Of a stretch of DNA of 64,000 nt, positions 39,060 through 48,977 are shown piece by piece. The position numbers and the translations under genes were made by a program. The first letter of the stretch is position 1. Every line of letters begins with the position of its first letter. Origin of the DNA: Sporosarcina sp. (GTDB taxonomy: Bacteria > Bacillota > Bacilli > Bacillales_A > Planococcaceae); the NCBI GenBank assembly GCA_029263895.1, contig JARIDO010000027.1, forward strand, positions 60,924 to 124,923, written 5' to 3'. A model generated the notes under the pieces. That model was not told the DNA's origin, searched no databases, and saw nothing but the letters and a program-made list of their open reading frames with translations.

Positions 39060-40358
39060 TTGGATAAGATTATTATTAATGGTGGACGTCAATTAAATGG
39101 AATTGTCCGCGTAGAAGGTGCGAAAAATGCAGTATTACCAATACTAGCAGCAGCACTTTTAGCGTCAGAAGGGGTAAATGTAATTCGCGATGTACCAAAT
39201 CTTTCGGATGTTGGAACAATTAATCAGGTATTAAAAAGTTTAAATGCAAAAGTGAGTCATTTCCCGAAAATGAATGAAGTAACGATAGATTCTTCAGAAA
39301 CTCTTTCAAGTGAGGCTCAATTTGAATATGTACGAAAAATGCGTGCATCAATTCTTGTAATGGGTCCTTTACTTGCGCGGAATGGCTTTGCACGTGTTGC
39401 ACTTCCTGGTGGTTGTGCAATTGGTTCAAGACCAATCGACCAGCACTTAAAAGGTTTTGAAGCGATGGGCGCAGAGATTACATTTGGACATGGTCATGTT
39501 GAAGCAAAAGCAGAAAACGGTTTAAAAGGTGCAAAAATATATTTAGACTTCCCAAGCGTTGGAGCGACTGAAAACATTATGACAGCAGCTGCTTTAGCAA
39601 AAGGAACAACAATTATAGAGAACGCCGCTAAAGAACCTGAAATTGTTGATCTTGCAAATTTCATTAATGAAATGGGTGGAAAAGTAATCGGTGCAGGAAC
39701 AGATACAATCCGAGTTGAAGGTGTCACGAAAATGACTGCCACAACACACCATATCATTCCAGACCGTATTGAAACAGGTACATTTATGGTTGCAGCTGCA
39801 ATTACCGGTGGAGATGTAACAATTGATAATGCTGTACCTGAACATAATGCTGCATTAATTTCTAAACTGGAAGAAATGGGCGTTGTTATTACTAAACAAG
39901 ACGAAGGTGTCCGTGTAACTGCACAGCATCCTTTAAAATCTGTTGATCTTAAAACGATGCCTCATCCCGGATTCCCTACGGATATGCAGTCCCAAATGAT
40001 GGCATTAATGTTAACAGCTAAAGGTACGGGAGTGCTTACAGAAACAGTATTTGAAAATCGTTTTATGCATGTCGAAGAATTCCGTCGTATGAACGCATCA
40101 ATTAAAATAGAAGGACGTTCAGTCATTATTTCAGGTACTTCAAAGCTACAAGGTGCAGAAGTTGCCGCGACAGATCTTCGTGCTGCAGCAGCGCTTATCA
40201 TTGCCGGATTAGTGGCAGATGGTGTCACGCGAGTTACAGAGTTAACGCATTTAGATCGTGGGTACGTAAACTTCCACGGAAAACTTGCGTCGCTAGGAGC
40301 CGATATTACCCGGGTATCACCCGAGTTGCAAGTAGAAAAAGAAACACAACTTGTCTAA
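39060..40358 (+). CDS. murAA: UDP-N-acetylglucosamine 1-carboxyvinyltransferase 1
   Basis: [50 protein letters not shown]-type motif. Confidence 0.95.
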   Translation: MDKIIINGGRQLNGIVRVEGAKNAVLPILAAALLASEGVNVIRDVPNLSDVGTINQVLKSLNAKVSHFPKMNEVTIDSSETLSSEAQFEYVRKMRASILVMGPLLARNGFARVALPGGCAIGSRPIDQHLKGFEAMGAEITFGHGHVEAKAENGLKGAKIYLDFPSVGATENIMTAAALAKGTTIIENAAKEPEIVDLANFINEMGGKVIGAGTDTIRVEGVTKMTATTHHIIPDRIETGTFMVAAAITGGDVTIDNAVPEHNAALISKLEEMGVVITKQDEGVRVTAQHPLKSVDLKTMPHPGFPTDMQSQMMALMLTAKGTGVLTETVFENRFMHVEEFRRMNASIKIEGRSVIISGTSKLQGAEVAATDLRAAAALIIAGLVADGVTRVTELTHLDRGYVNFHGKLASLGADITRVSPELQVEKETQLV

Positions 40359-40378
40359 TTAACTAAATATAGCTACCT

Positions 40379-40413
40379 AAAGGACTGCACAGAACATCTG
40401 CAGTCTTTTAAGT
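40379..40413 (+). terminator. Terminator after murAA
   Basis: AAAGGACTGC...GCAGTCTTTTA. Confidence 0.75.
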
Positions 40414-40462
40414 ATGTCCAAAAATATACGCATAAATTCAAAACGAAAACATATAATTTTGC

Positions 40463-41422
40463 ATGGACAAACTACTGATTGTAATACTCATCCTTCTTTT
40501 GTTTTTCATTCCAATTCTAGCAAAGGAAAACGTTGACTCGAAGATTAATGCTAATCAAGACCAATCTGATTCGAAAGAGAAGTTGTGCAAAACAAATATT
40601 CAAATTGTTAATGAAAAAGAACCGATACCTCTAGAAGAATATGTTGTTGGTGTCGTTGCTGGTGAAATGCCAATTACTTTTCACTCTGAAGCGCTAAAGG
40701 CGCAAGCAACTGCTGCTCGGACGTACTCCCTTAGAGCGACAAATTATGGCCAGAATCCAATCGCTGCAGACGTTTCTGCACAAGTGTATATGGACTTAGA
40801 GCAAAGAAAAGTTCGGTGGGGAAAGGACTTTAAAAAGAACGAACGGAAAATACGGAAAATAGTTCAAGCGACAGCAGGAGATGTTTTAGTCTATGGTGAT
40901 GAAATGATATCTGCCATGTTTTTCTCAACTTCAAATGGAATGACAGAGACTGCGTTAAACTTTAGTGGAAATGAGGTACCTTATCTTCAAAGTGTAGACA
41001 GTAAAGAAGAATTAGCGATATCACCGAAAGTTAAAAAAACGACTGAATTTTCGCTTCAACAATGGAATACTATATTTGGTGGACAATGGCATGAAGATGA
41101 CTTTAGGGCGCTGCAACTTGTTCGCAATACAACAGGACGTGTACAAAAAGTAATAGCGGGAAGCTTTACAAAAAGTGGGCGTGAAATGCGTGAATTACTT
41201 GAGTTGCCTTCTACAGACTTTAATATTGCGTTTGACATTACAAACAAAGTGATAATCGTAGAGACGACGGGTTATGGACATGGTGTTGGAATGAGTCAAT
41301 ATGGTGCACAAGCTTTTGCAGAAAAAGGATGGAACGCAAAAAAAATATTAATGCACTACTATAAAGACACAAAAATAAAAAAGTTTACAATAGATAATAG
41401 TCGATGTTTAAAAACACCTTAA
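40463..41422 (+). CDS. spoIID: Stage II sporulation protein D
   Basis: EEYVVGVVAGEMPITFHSEALKAQATAARTYSL, GYGHGVGMSQYGAQAFAEKGW. Confidence 0.95.
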   Translation: MDKLLIVILILLLFFIPILAKENVDSKINANQDQSDSKEKLCKTNIQIVNEKEPIPLEEYVVGVVAGEMPITFHSEALKAQATAARTYSLRATNYGQNPIAADVSAQVYMDLEQRKVRWGKDFKKNERKIRKIVQATAGDVLVYGDEMISAMFFSTSNGMTETALNFSGNEVPYLQSVDSKEELAISPKVKKTTEFSLQQWNTIFGGQWHEDDFRALQLVRNTTGRVQKVIAGSFTKSGREMRELLELPSTDFNIAFDITNKVIIVETTGYGHGVGMSQYGAQAFAEKGWNAKKILMHYYKDTKIKKFTIDNSRCLKTP

Positions 41423-41453
41423 CTTGTAGATAATAGCAAGTGAGGTGATGACA

Positions 41454-42110
41454 ATGCGAGAAGAAAAACCGAAATCTCCTTCTCAGAAGAATAAGAATGC
41501 AAGAAAAACTAGTTGGTTCTGGCCAGTCGTTTATTCGGGTATCGCTATTCTATTCGTAGGCATGATTTGGGGCTATAATGCATTCCTAAAGGAAGATAGT
41601 ACAGATCTTGCTAATACCGGAAAGGGTAAAGGTAACGAGGTAATTGTACAGACGAATGCTTCTAGCGAAGTGCTAAAATATCCGTTTAAAGAAGCGCTAC
41701 TGGATAAAGTCAGTATTCTACAAGAATACTATGACACAGAAGCGAACGACGAGACGCGTGAAAATGCTCTCCTCGTATTCGATCAGACGTATATTACGAA
41801 CACGGGCGTCTCTATTTCCGTTGATGGAAAGCCGTTTGAAATTCTAGCTGCAATGAGTGGTAAAGTAACTGATATTGTGAATGATCCATTCATGGGGAAT
41901 GAAGTAACTATTAATCACGCAAACGGTTTGAAAACAATATACCGTTCCGTAGCAGAAATTCTCGTTAAAAAAGATGAACAGGTAACGCAAGGACAAGCCA
42001 TTGGAACATCAACAGACAACGAATGGAATCCAACAGCAGGGATTCATCTTCATTTTGAAGTACAGAAAGATGACGTTGCAGTAAACCCGCGCTCATACTT
42101 AGGATTCTAA
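41454..42110 (+). CDS. spoIIQ: Stage II sporulation protein Q, M23-like
   Basis: Single TM, LytM-like GNEVTINHANGLKTIYRS...TAGIHLHFEV; follows spoIID. Confidence 0.9.
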   Translation: MREEKPKSPSQKNKNARKTSWFWPVVYSGIAILFVGMIWGYNAFLKEDSTDLANTGKGKGNEVIVQTNASSEVLKYPFKEALLDKVSILQEYYDTEANDETRENALLVFDQTYITNTGVSISVDGKPFEILAAMSGKVTDIVNDPFMGNEVTINHANGLKTIYRSVAEILVKKDEQVTQGQAIGTSTDNEWNPTAGIHLHFEVQKDDVAVNPRSYLGF

Positions 42111-42124
42111 AAAAAGAAACTTCT

Positions 42125-42157
42125 AGCCCTCTCGTTTTTTCGAGAGGGTATTTTTTA
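42125..42157 (+). terminator. Terminator after spoIIQ
   Basis: CCCTCTCG-TTTTTT-CGAGAGGG then TATTTTTT. Confidence 0.9.
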
Positions 42158-42313
42158 TATGGAATTAGTAAGTAGAATAGAACGTAAGTTGTTCTATATA
42201 AGTTACTAAAACTCGTTTATATCCGTTTAGTAATTCCTACTTTCTAATTCATAGATAGTGTGTACATCGCATATGATAAAGGAATCGGGAGCTGATATGG
42301 AAAGGAAGAGGGC

Positions 42314-42583
42314 GTGCATGAGCAAATAAGGAGGCGTTGCGTACGCCTCGGGAATATGTTGCTGGAAACAGGACTTACCGTCAGAGCACTAGCGAAAGTA
42401 ACGGGTTATTCAAAGAGCACTATCCACAAAGATCTTACAGAACGCCTACCTTATGTGGATGTAGGATTATCAGAAGAAGTTGCAAAAATACTCGCATACC
42501 ACAAATCCGTCAGACATCTTCGAGGAGGAGAAGCCACAAGAATTAAATGGATAAACGAAACTAAGAAAATAGAAAATAGGTAA
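42314..42583 (+). CDS. spoIIID: Sporulation transcription factor SpoIIID
   Basis: GYSKSTIHKDLTERLP...YHKSVRHLRGGEATRIKW; GTG start. Confidence 0.95.
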   Translation: MHEQIRRRCVRLGNMLLETGLTVRALAKVTGYSKSTIHKDLTERLPYVDVGLSEEVAKILAYHKSVRHLRGGEATRIKWINETKKIENR

Positions 42584-42585
42584 TT

Positions 42586-42628
42586 TAAAAGACGGAATAC
42601 AAATATAAATTGTATTCCGTCTTTAAAT
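42586..42628 (+). terminator. Terminator after spoIIID
   Basis: AAGACGGAATACAA...TTGTATTCCGTCTTT. Confidence 0.85.
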
Positions 42629-42764
42629 TGCAACAAAAATGCTCAAACTTTCAATATATGGAACTAAAGTATGTTCATTGCAGATTGCTTATGGTAAAAT
42701 AGGTAGTTAGAAGCGTATACATACTAAGAGAGAATATCCATATAAAGTGGAAGGGGAAAAGTAA

Positions 42765-43757
42765 ATGTTTTCAAAAGATATCGGAATTGACCTTGGCACA
42801 GCCAATGTTCTAATCCATGTTAAGGGTAAGGGGATAGTTTTAAATGAACCGGCAGTAGTCGCAATAGATAAGAAATCTGGAAAAGTGCTTGCTGTTGGGG
42901 ATGAAGCTCACCAAATGGTTGGTAGAACACCTGGCAATATCATAGCGATAAGACCAATGAAAGATGGTGTTATTGCTGATTTCGATATAACAGAAGAAAT
43001 GCTACGTCATTTCATATCGCGTTTAAATGTGAAAGGCTTTTTCTCTAAACCACGGATTCTTATATGCTGTCCGACAAATGTGACAAGTGTAGAACAAAAA
43101 GCAATTCGTCAAGCTGCCGAGAAGTCAGGTGGCGGTAAGATTTTCTTAGAAGAAGAACCGAAAGTAGCCGCCATTGGAGCAGGTATGGAAATCTTTGAAC
43201 CAAGTGGCAATATGGTTATTGATATTGGTGGCGGTACGACAGATGTGGCGGTCCTATCAATGGGCGACATTGTTACATCAGAATCTATTAAGATTGCTGG
43301 TAATGCGTTCGATAATGATATAGCGCAATACATAAAGCGTAACTACAAATTATTAGTTGGTGAGAGAACTTCGGAAAATATTAAAATAGATGTAAGCACC
43401 GTCTTTTTAGGTTCACGTGATGAACAGATGGATATTAGAGGACGGGATATGGTTACAGGTTTGCCGAGAACAATTACAATTCATTCTGACGAAATTGGTG
43501 AAGCTTTAAAAGAGTCGATTAACTTAATTATCCAATCGGCAAAGGCTGTATTGGAAAGAACACCGCCTGAACTTTCTGCGGATATTATTGATCGTGGAAT
43601 ATTCCTTACGGGTGGTGGGGCATTACTACATGGTATTGACCAATTGTTAGCAGAAGAATTGAAAGTTCCTGTATTCGTTTCAGATAATCCACTTAACTGT
43701 GTTGTAATAGGTACAGGCCTCTTATTAGAAAATATTGATGGACTTAGGGTAAGATAA
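42765..43757 (+). CDS. mbl: MreB/Mbl-family rod-shape actin homologue
   Basis: DIGIDLGTANVLIHVKGKGIVLNEPAVVA; spoIIID-mbl-flhO-flhP order. Confidence 0.95.
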   Translation: MFSKDIGIDLGTANVLIHVKGKGIVLNEPAVVAIDKKSGKVLAVGDEAHQMVGRTPGNIIAIRPMKDGVIADFDITEEMLRHFISRLNVKGFFSKPRILICCPTNVTSVEQKAIRQAAEKSGGGKIFLEEEPKVAAIGAGMEIFEPSGNMVIDIGGGTTDVAVLSMGDIVTSESIKIAGNAFDNDIAQYIKRNYKLLVGERTSENIKIDVSTVFLGSRDEQMDIRGRDMVTGLPRTITIHSDEIGEALKESINLIIQSAKAVLERTPPELSADIIDRGIFLTGGGALLHGIDQLLAEELKVPVFVSDNPLNCVVIGTGLLLENIDGLRVR

Positions 43758-43795
43758 TAGGTAACGGAAATTAAATCGAACTAGGAGATGGGCTA

Positions 43796-44632
43796 ATGTT
43801 TAAAGGTTTTTATACAGCCGGATCAGGAATGATCGCACAACAACGTCGCACAGAAATGTTAGCGAATAATATGGCAAATGCAAACACACCAGGATTTAAA
43901 GCAGAACAGTCTGTTCTACGTTCATTCCCGGAAATGTACTTGTCTAGAATTGATCATGCAAGGATACCGACTAAAAATAGCTTTCAAATGAAAGGCCTAT
44001 CTCCAGTTGGTGCAATATCTACAGGGACATATATGCAAGAAACACTTCCACTTTTCACTCAAGGACAACTTATAGATACAGGACTTACAACGGATGTTGC
44101 ACTTGTCGATGGTCAGTTGCCGACTGATGCTGAAACAGGAATCCAAGGAGCAATATTTTATAGACTTGAAAATGAAGCTGGACAAGAAGTGTACACGAAA
44201 AATGGTAACTTCTCACTTGATGCTGAAGGCTATTTAACAACACCGATTGGTCACTATGTTCTGGACAACAATGGTGCTAGAATCTCTTTGCAAAACGATG
44301 ACTTCCGCGTAACAGATCAAGGTGTTATTATGGAAGGTGACACTGCAGTTGCAACACTTGGCGTTGCATTCTCGGGACGACCAGATTCCCTCATTAAGCA
44401 AGGAAATGGTACATTCTTAAGCGGTGATGGAAATCTTCCAGGAGCACAAGGAAACCAAAACGTCACATTCTCAATGCTTCAAGGTTACACAGAAGGATCT
44501 AATGTAGATGCATCTAAGACAATGACTGATATGTTAACAGCTTACAGAGCATTTGAAGCGAATCAAAAAATATTACAAGCTTATGACCGAAGTATGGAAA
44601 AGGCAGTTAATGAAGTAGGACGTGTCAATTAA
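43796..44632 (+). CDS. flhO: Flagellar hook-basal body protein FlhO
   Basis: FlgG-like MFKGFYTAGSGMIAQQRRTEMLANNMANANTPGFKAEQ. Confidence 0.9.
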   Translation: MFKGFYTAGSGMIAQQRRTEMLANNMANANTPGFKAEQSVLRSFPEMYLSRIDHARIPTKNSFQMKGLSPVGAISTGTYMQETLPLFTQGQLIDTGLTTDVALVDGQLPTDAETGIQGAIFYRLENEAGQEVYTKNGNFSLDAEGYLTTPIGHYVLDNNGARISLQNDDFRVTDQGVIMEGDTAVATLGVAFSGRPDSLIKQGNGTFLSGDGNLPGAQGNQNVTFSMLQGYTEGSNVDASKTMTDMLTAYRAFEANQKILQAYDRSMEKAVNEVGRVN

Positions 44633-44666
44633 TAGTTCGAAGAGTATAAGAAAGGAGTTGGTTTAA

Positions 44667-45503
44667 ATGATAAGAACAATGAGCACAGCTACCAATACAC
44701 TAGGCCAATTACAAAACCAACTAGATATCATTGGAAACAACTTAGCAAACTCAAATACAAACGGCTACAAAGCCAATGAAGCAAAATTCCACGAATTACT
44801 TTATCAACAATTCAACAATGACAAAGCTGATACAGCACCAAGGCAGTCGCCAAATGGAATACGTTATGGTAATGGTGCTTTCCTTGGTCAAACGCAAATG
44901 AACTGGAAAGTCGGAGCTCTCCAATCAACTGGTCGCGGATTAGACTTTGCACTTACGACTCCTAAGCAATACTTCAATGTAATCATGCAGGATGGTGGCG
45001 GAGAACAAACGGTTTACACACGTCAAGGAAACTTTTATGTATCACCAGTAGCAAACGGACAAACGATGCTCGTAACCAGTGAAGGAAATGCAGTAGCAGA
45101 CGAAAACGGCCAACCAATCGTTTTCCCTGACAATGTGAAAAGCTATTCTGTAAAAGATGGCGGTTCACTAGAACTAGCTTATAATGATGGAAGTTATGAA
45201 ACTATTAATCTAGGCATTACTGTAATGGAAAGACCCAATCTTATGACCCGTCTTTCAGCAACAAACTTCGGAATTCCAGCTAATCTTGCACAACTAGGCG
45301 TAACAAGACAAGATGTATTAACGGATTTACGTGGCGCAGAAAGAAATGCAATTGGATTAGAAAATAACATGTTAGAAGGTTCAAACGTCGACTACCAAAA
45401 AGAAATGACGGACCTCATCAGTGTGCAGCGCTCATACCAATTTAATGCTCGCACAGTTACACTAGCTGATCAAATGCTCGGCTTAATTAATGGCATTCGG
45501 TAA
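44667..45503 (+). CDS. flhP: Flagellar hook-basal body protein FlhP
   Basis: IRTMSTATNTLGQLQNQLDIIGNNLANSNTNGYKANE. Confidence 0.9.
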   Translation: MIRTMSTATNTLGQLQNQLDIIGNNLANSNTNGYKANEAKFHELLYQQFNNDKADTAPRQSPNGIRYGNGAFLGQTQMNWKVGALQSTGRGLDFALTTPKQYFNVIMQDGGGEQTVYTRQGNFYVSPVANGQTMLVTSEGNAVADENGQPIVFPDNVKSYSVKDGGSLELAYNDGSYETINLGITVMERPNLMTRLSATNFGIPANLAQLGVTRQDVLTDLRGAERNAIGLENNMLEGSNVDYQKEMTDLISVQRSYQFNARTVTLADQMLGLINGIR

Positions 45504-45548
45504 AAAATCCGAATTCTTTAAATGAAAGCCAATTAGGGAGTTTGAAAC

Positions 45549-45845
45549 ATGACTGATGAAAAACAAAATAAAATACAGAAAAACGAATTCAATAGTAACA
45601 CGAATCCTATAAAAACTTCCCGAAGTAAAAAAACTGAGGATACTCAGAAAAAAACAATTTGGGTACAGATGAACTTAATACCAATATGGGCACGCATCTT
45701 AATTGTGCTCCTACTATTAATCATTGCAATTATTACAGGTGCAATGGTTGGTTATGGAGTTTTGGGTGATGGCGTACCGTCAGATGTTTTGAAAAAAGAG
45801 ACTTGGACACATATACTTGATATCATTAGAGGAGAGCAATCCTAA
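45549..45845 (+). CDS. Small single-TM protein (EpuA/'RNAP beta' family-like)
   Basis: Basic N-terminus, [38 protein letters not shown]; before fabZ. Confidence 0.6.
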   Translation: MTDEKQNKIQKNEFNSNTNPIKTSRSKKTEDTQKKTIWVQMNLIPIWARILIVLLLLIIAIITGAMVGYGVLGDGVPSDVLKKETWTHILDIIRGEQS

Positions 45846-45876
45846 AAAAGGATAGCTCTCCAACTTGTTTTTTAGC
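45831..45876 (+). terminator. Terminator overlapping the 3' end of the EpuA-like gene
   Basis: GGAGAGCAATCC-TAAAAAA-GGATAGCTCTCC. Confidence 0.7.
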
Positions 45877-45907
45877 AATTCACAAACTAAAAGTTAGGAG
45901 AATGGAT

Positions 45908-46348
45908 ATGCTAACGACAGCTCAACTACAAAAAATATTACCCCATCGATACCCTTTTCTAATGGTAGACCGCATTCTTGAACTTGAAGAAGGAAAGCGT
46001 GCTGTAGGCATTAAAAACGTAACAATCAACGAGGAATTTTTTACAGGACACTTTCCTGGTTATCCAGTAATGCCTGGCGTACTAATTGTTGAAGCACTTG
46101 CACAAGTAGGTGCTGTTGCCCTACTTATGAAAGAAGAAAATAAAGGAAGAATCGGGTTCTTCGCAGGAATCGACAATTGCCGATTTAAAAAACAAGTTAC
46201 ACCCGGCGACACATTGCGCCTAGAAGTTGAAATCACAAGACTTCGTGGTTCAATAGCCAAAGCCAAAGCAACTGCAACGGTAGACGGAGAAATGGCATGT
46301 GAAGCTGAAATTACACTCGCATTAGGACCTGTTACAAACGAACAATAG
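45908..46348 (+). CDS. fabZ: 3-hydroxyacyl-[ACP] dehydratase
   Basis: [45 protein letters not shown] 45902 or 45908. Confidence 0.96.
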   Translation: MLTTAQLQKILPHRYPFLMVDRILELEEGKRAVGIKNVTINEEFFTGHFPGYPVMPGVLIVEALAQVGAVALLMKEENKGRIGFFAGIDNCRFKKQVTPGDTLRLEVEITRLRGSIAKAKATATVDGEMACEAEITLALGPVTNEQ

Positions 46349-46494
46349 TCTTTAGTATGCTAATCAGATTAACAACTATACAAAATCACGTAAAATGAAA
46401 AAAAGTATACGAATAGTTCCCTCATTTCAGGTCAACCTACAAAGTATCATACAGATTGTATGGTAGACGGCTTGTGGAAAGGAGGGAATTTTTC

Positions 46495-46827
46495 ATGTTA
46501 AAAAAAGCAATCCCGTTCGTCCTTATTTCTGGTATTGCACTTGCAGCATGTGGAAATACCGAAACAGTTCCAAATAACAATGAAACACCTATGGAAGACA
46601 AAACAAGACAAATGACGCCAGAAGTTCACGACGAACAAACAGGGCCTAACATGGATGGACTCAACGAAGGAACAGACACCAACCAAAATCGTACCAACGA
46701 AGGAATCATGAACGACGATACCAATGGTACAAATAACACGACGAATGAGGATGGCGCAATCGAAGAAGGAACATCGAATGACGACATCATGGAGAATGAT
46801 CTCAACCGCAATAACAACAACCGCTAA
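46495..46827 (+). CDS. Small Asn/Thr/Asp/Glu-rich lipoprotein
   Basis: MLKKAIPFVLISGIALAACGN lipobox; RBS GGAGGG; start trimmed to ATG 46495. Confidence 0.8.
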   Translation: MLKKAIPFVLISGIALAACGNTETVPNNNETPMEDKTRQMTPEVHDEQTGPNMDGLNEGTDTNQNRTNEGIMNDDTNGTNNTTNEDGAIEEGTSNDDIMENDLNRNNNNR

Positions 46828-46837
46828 CCACAAGCCA

Positions 46838-46870
46838 AAAAACCGTCTCCTGCAAAGGAACGGTTTTTTC
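46838..46870 (+). terminator. Terminator after lipoprotein gene
   Basis: AAAACCGT...ACGGTTTTTT. Confidence 0.8.
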
Positions 46871-46913
46871 TTAGGTGGCTGTTTATTGAGCAAATTCCTG
46901 CAAAGTTTGCCAC

Positions 46914-47417
46914 GCGGGCATTCGCCCGCAAATCCTGTTTAACGCCCGAAAGCATCACCCGCGCGCCCGCAAAGTGGCTGAAACGCCCGAAAGCGTCACC
47001 CGCGCGCCCGTAAAGTGGTTGAAACGCCCGCAAGCATCTCCCGCGCGCCCGCAAAGTGGTTGAAACGCCCGAAAGCGTCTCCCGCGCGCGCGCAAAGTGG
47101 TTGAAACGCCCGAAAGCATCACCCGCGCGCCCACAAATGTGCAGAAACGCCCGAAAGCATCACCCGCGCGCCCGCAAAGTGGTTGAAACGCCCGCAAGCA
47201 TCACCCGCGCGCCCGCAAAGTGGTTGAAACGCCCGAAAGCATCACCCGCGCGCCCGCAAAGTGGTTGAAACGCCCGAAAGCATCTCCCGCGCGCCCGCAA
47301 AGTGGTTGAAACGCCCGAAAGCATCACCCGCGCGCCCGCAAATGTGCAGAAACGCCCGAAAGCGTCTCCCGCGCGCCCGCAAATGTGCAGAAACGCCCGA
47401 AAGCGTCACCCGCGCGC
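46914..47417 (+). repeat. 41-bp tandem array, locus C (12 units, exact register)
   Basis: Second-half GCCCG cores at 46944, 46985, 47026, 47067, 47108, 47149, 47190, 47231, 47272, 47313, 47354, 47395. Confidence 0.98.
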
Positions 47418-47460
47418 AACACACCCCATACCCAAAACCACACTCAAATAGCAGCCAACA

Positions 47461-47490
47461 AAAAAAGCTGTTCAAAAAGAACAGCTTACT
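47461..47490 (-). terminator. Terminator of the minus-strand ywpF-like gene
   Basis: AAGCTGTTC-AAAAA-GAACAGCTT with T-run on minus strand. Confidence 0.85.
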
Positions 47491-47962
47491 TATGATCTTT
47501 TTTTAAACGTGGACGAGAACGCATGTCGCTTTCAAAACGTTCCAATAGCTTATCACCAGCGAGACCTTCACCGATTAATTCTTCCAATAGTTGTTCAGCA
47601 TACTGACTTCTTGCGCGCTTCAATCTTCCTTTCAACAACACGGAAATGTTATCGCCTATCTGTCTCAAACTATCAACAGCAACTCGAAATGCGGCAGGTT
47701 CATTTTCAGGATAAGAGATGACAACTTTTGCATCTAAAAGTACTTCATCTGCTTTCCACTGTTCAAATGTTTCTTTATATTGCTTATCAATAAACATTTC
47801 AAGAATCCACATATGATGACTGTTCTCTTGGTTGATAATAATGCCGTCGATGAGGTGGAAGTCTTGTACTAGATCATCTTTCACAATTCCAACGGATATC
47901 ATTTTGAATGATTTCACAAACGCTACCTCCACTCTTATTTCATTTGAGTATACCATAATCAA
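47486..47962 (-). CDS. ywpF: YwpF-like protein
   Basis: KSFKMISVGIVKDDLVQDFHLIDGIIINQENSHHMWILEMFI; fabZ/ssbB neighbourhood. Confidence 0.75.
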   Translation of the reverse strand: MIMVYSNEIRVEVAFVKSFKMISVGIVKDDLVQDFHLIDGIIINQENSHHMWILEMFIDKQYKETFEQWKADEVLLDAKVVISYPENEPAAFRVAVDSLRQIGDNISVLLKGRLKRARSQYAEQLLEELIGEGLAGDKLLERFESDMRSRPRLKKDHK

Positions 47963-48185
47963 TAAAAATCAATATAAATGAAAACTAGGCAAAATTAAAT
48001 TGTGTGTGAGACTGAAAAAAAACAAATGCGTATTCTATAGCGTTTAGTGACTCAAAAAATAGTCAACGAGACTATAAAATCAAAAATTGAGGTGTGAAAT
48101 CGCTTCAAAAGCTGAATTTGCTACTTTGCCAGTATAGAAACTAATTCGTTATGATTACTTCATTCTTACAGAAAGGAGGGGTCAG

Positions 48186-48638
48186 ATGAATCATGTTGCA
48201 CTTGTAGGTAGGTTGACGAAGGAACCAATGCTGCGTAAAGTTACAGAAGGAAGAGTGCAGGCTAGCTTTGTACTTGCGATTAATCGAAACTTTAGAAATC
48301 AAAAAGGCGAAGTAGATGCAGACTTTGTTCTTTGTACTGTTTGGGGAAAGTTGGCAGAAAATACAGTTAAGCATTGTGGTAAAGGGTCGCTAATTGGTAT
48401 TGGTGGGCGCATACAATCTAGATCGTATGAAAAAGAAGACAAAAGTAGAGTCTACATTACTGAAGTCGTTGGTGAAGATGTTCGTTTTATTTTGACGAAG
48501 AAAAGGGAAAACGATAGCTTATATGGCGAACCTTTGAAAAATGGACAACCATCAGTGCAACAAGCTGAAGCGGAGAAAAAGAAGGAAAGTCACTTTAATC
48601 TGCCAAGCAAAGAAAAAGAAGGTTTACCTATTTTCTAG
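48186..48638 (+). CDS. ssbB: Single-stranded DNA-binding protein (SsbB type)
   Basis: MNHVALVGRLTKEPMLRK OB-fold; C-terminal GLPIF; AAAGGAGGGG RBS. Confidence 0.9.
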   Translation: MNHVALVGRLTKEPMLRKVTEGRVQASFVLAINRNFRNQKGEVDADFVLCTVWGKLAENTVKHCGKGSLIGIGGRIQSRSYEKEDKSRVYITEVVGEDVRFILTKKRENDSLYGEPLKNGQPSVQQAEAEKKKESHFNLPSKEKEGLPIF

Positions 48639-48743
48639 TAGTACAGCTGTGGAGTGTTTTACAGTGTACATACGTAAATAGGTGAATCGTAAGGAGGTGT
48701 GACGGGAGTAATCCGACATCTGAAATGTGTGGAAATATTTGTG

Positions 48744-48952
48744 TTGTAAAGGCCATTACAATTTAAAGTATGGGGATGCTTACGTTGTGGTCTTAGGAAC
48801 ACATACAGTGTGAAAGAAGGGGAACTGTATGTGTTTATATGGGGATGAAATAGAATGACTATTTCGATGAGGTAGGGAGAAATTTGCCATTTGTTACCGC
48901 ATGAGAAACCTGAAGTGTAGACCGCAAAAGCTTACAGGTTTCTGCCATGCGG
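48744..48952 (+). other. Three successive hairpins between ssbB and a 53-aa ORF
   Basis: TTGTAA-N6-TTACAA (48744-61); AACACATACAGT-N14-ACTGTATGTGTT (48798-48835); CCGCATGAGAAACCTG-N22-CAGGTTTCTgcCATGCGG (48897-48952). Confidence 0.75.
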
Positions 48953-48977
48953 ATACTTAGAAAAGGATGTGAAAGAT

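Noticed and set aside
46914-47417. CRISPR-like array
   Set aside because: The stretches between cores are themselves repetitive rather than unique spacers, the unit is continuous, and there are no cas genes in the window.
46824-47506. ORFs of 60-81 aa across array C (and similar ones at 8843-9185 and 62477-62929)
   Set aside because: They result from a stop-poor 41-bp repeat cycling through all frames; no RBS or consistent frame supports coding.
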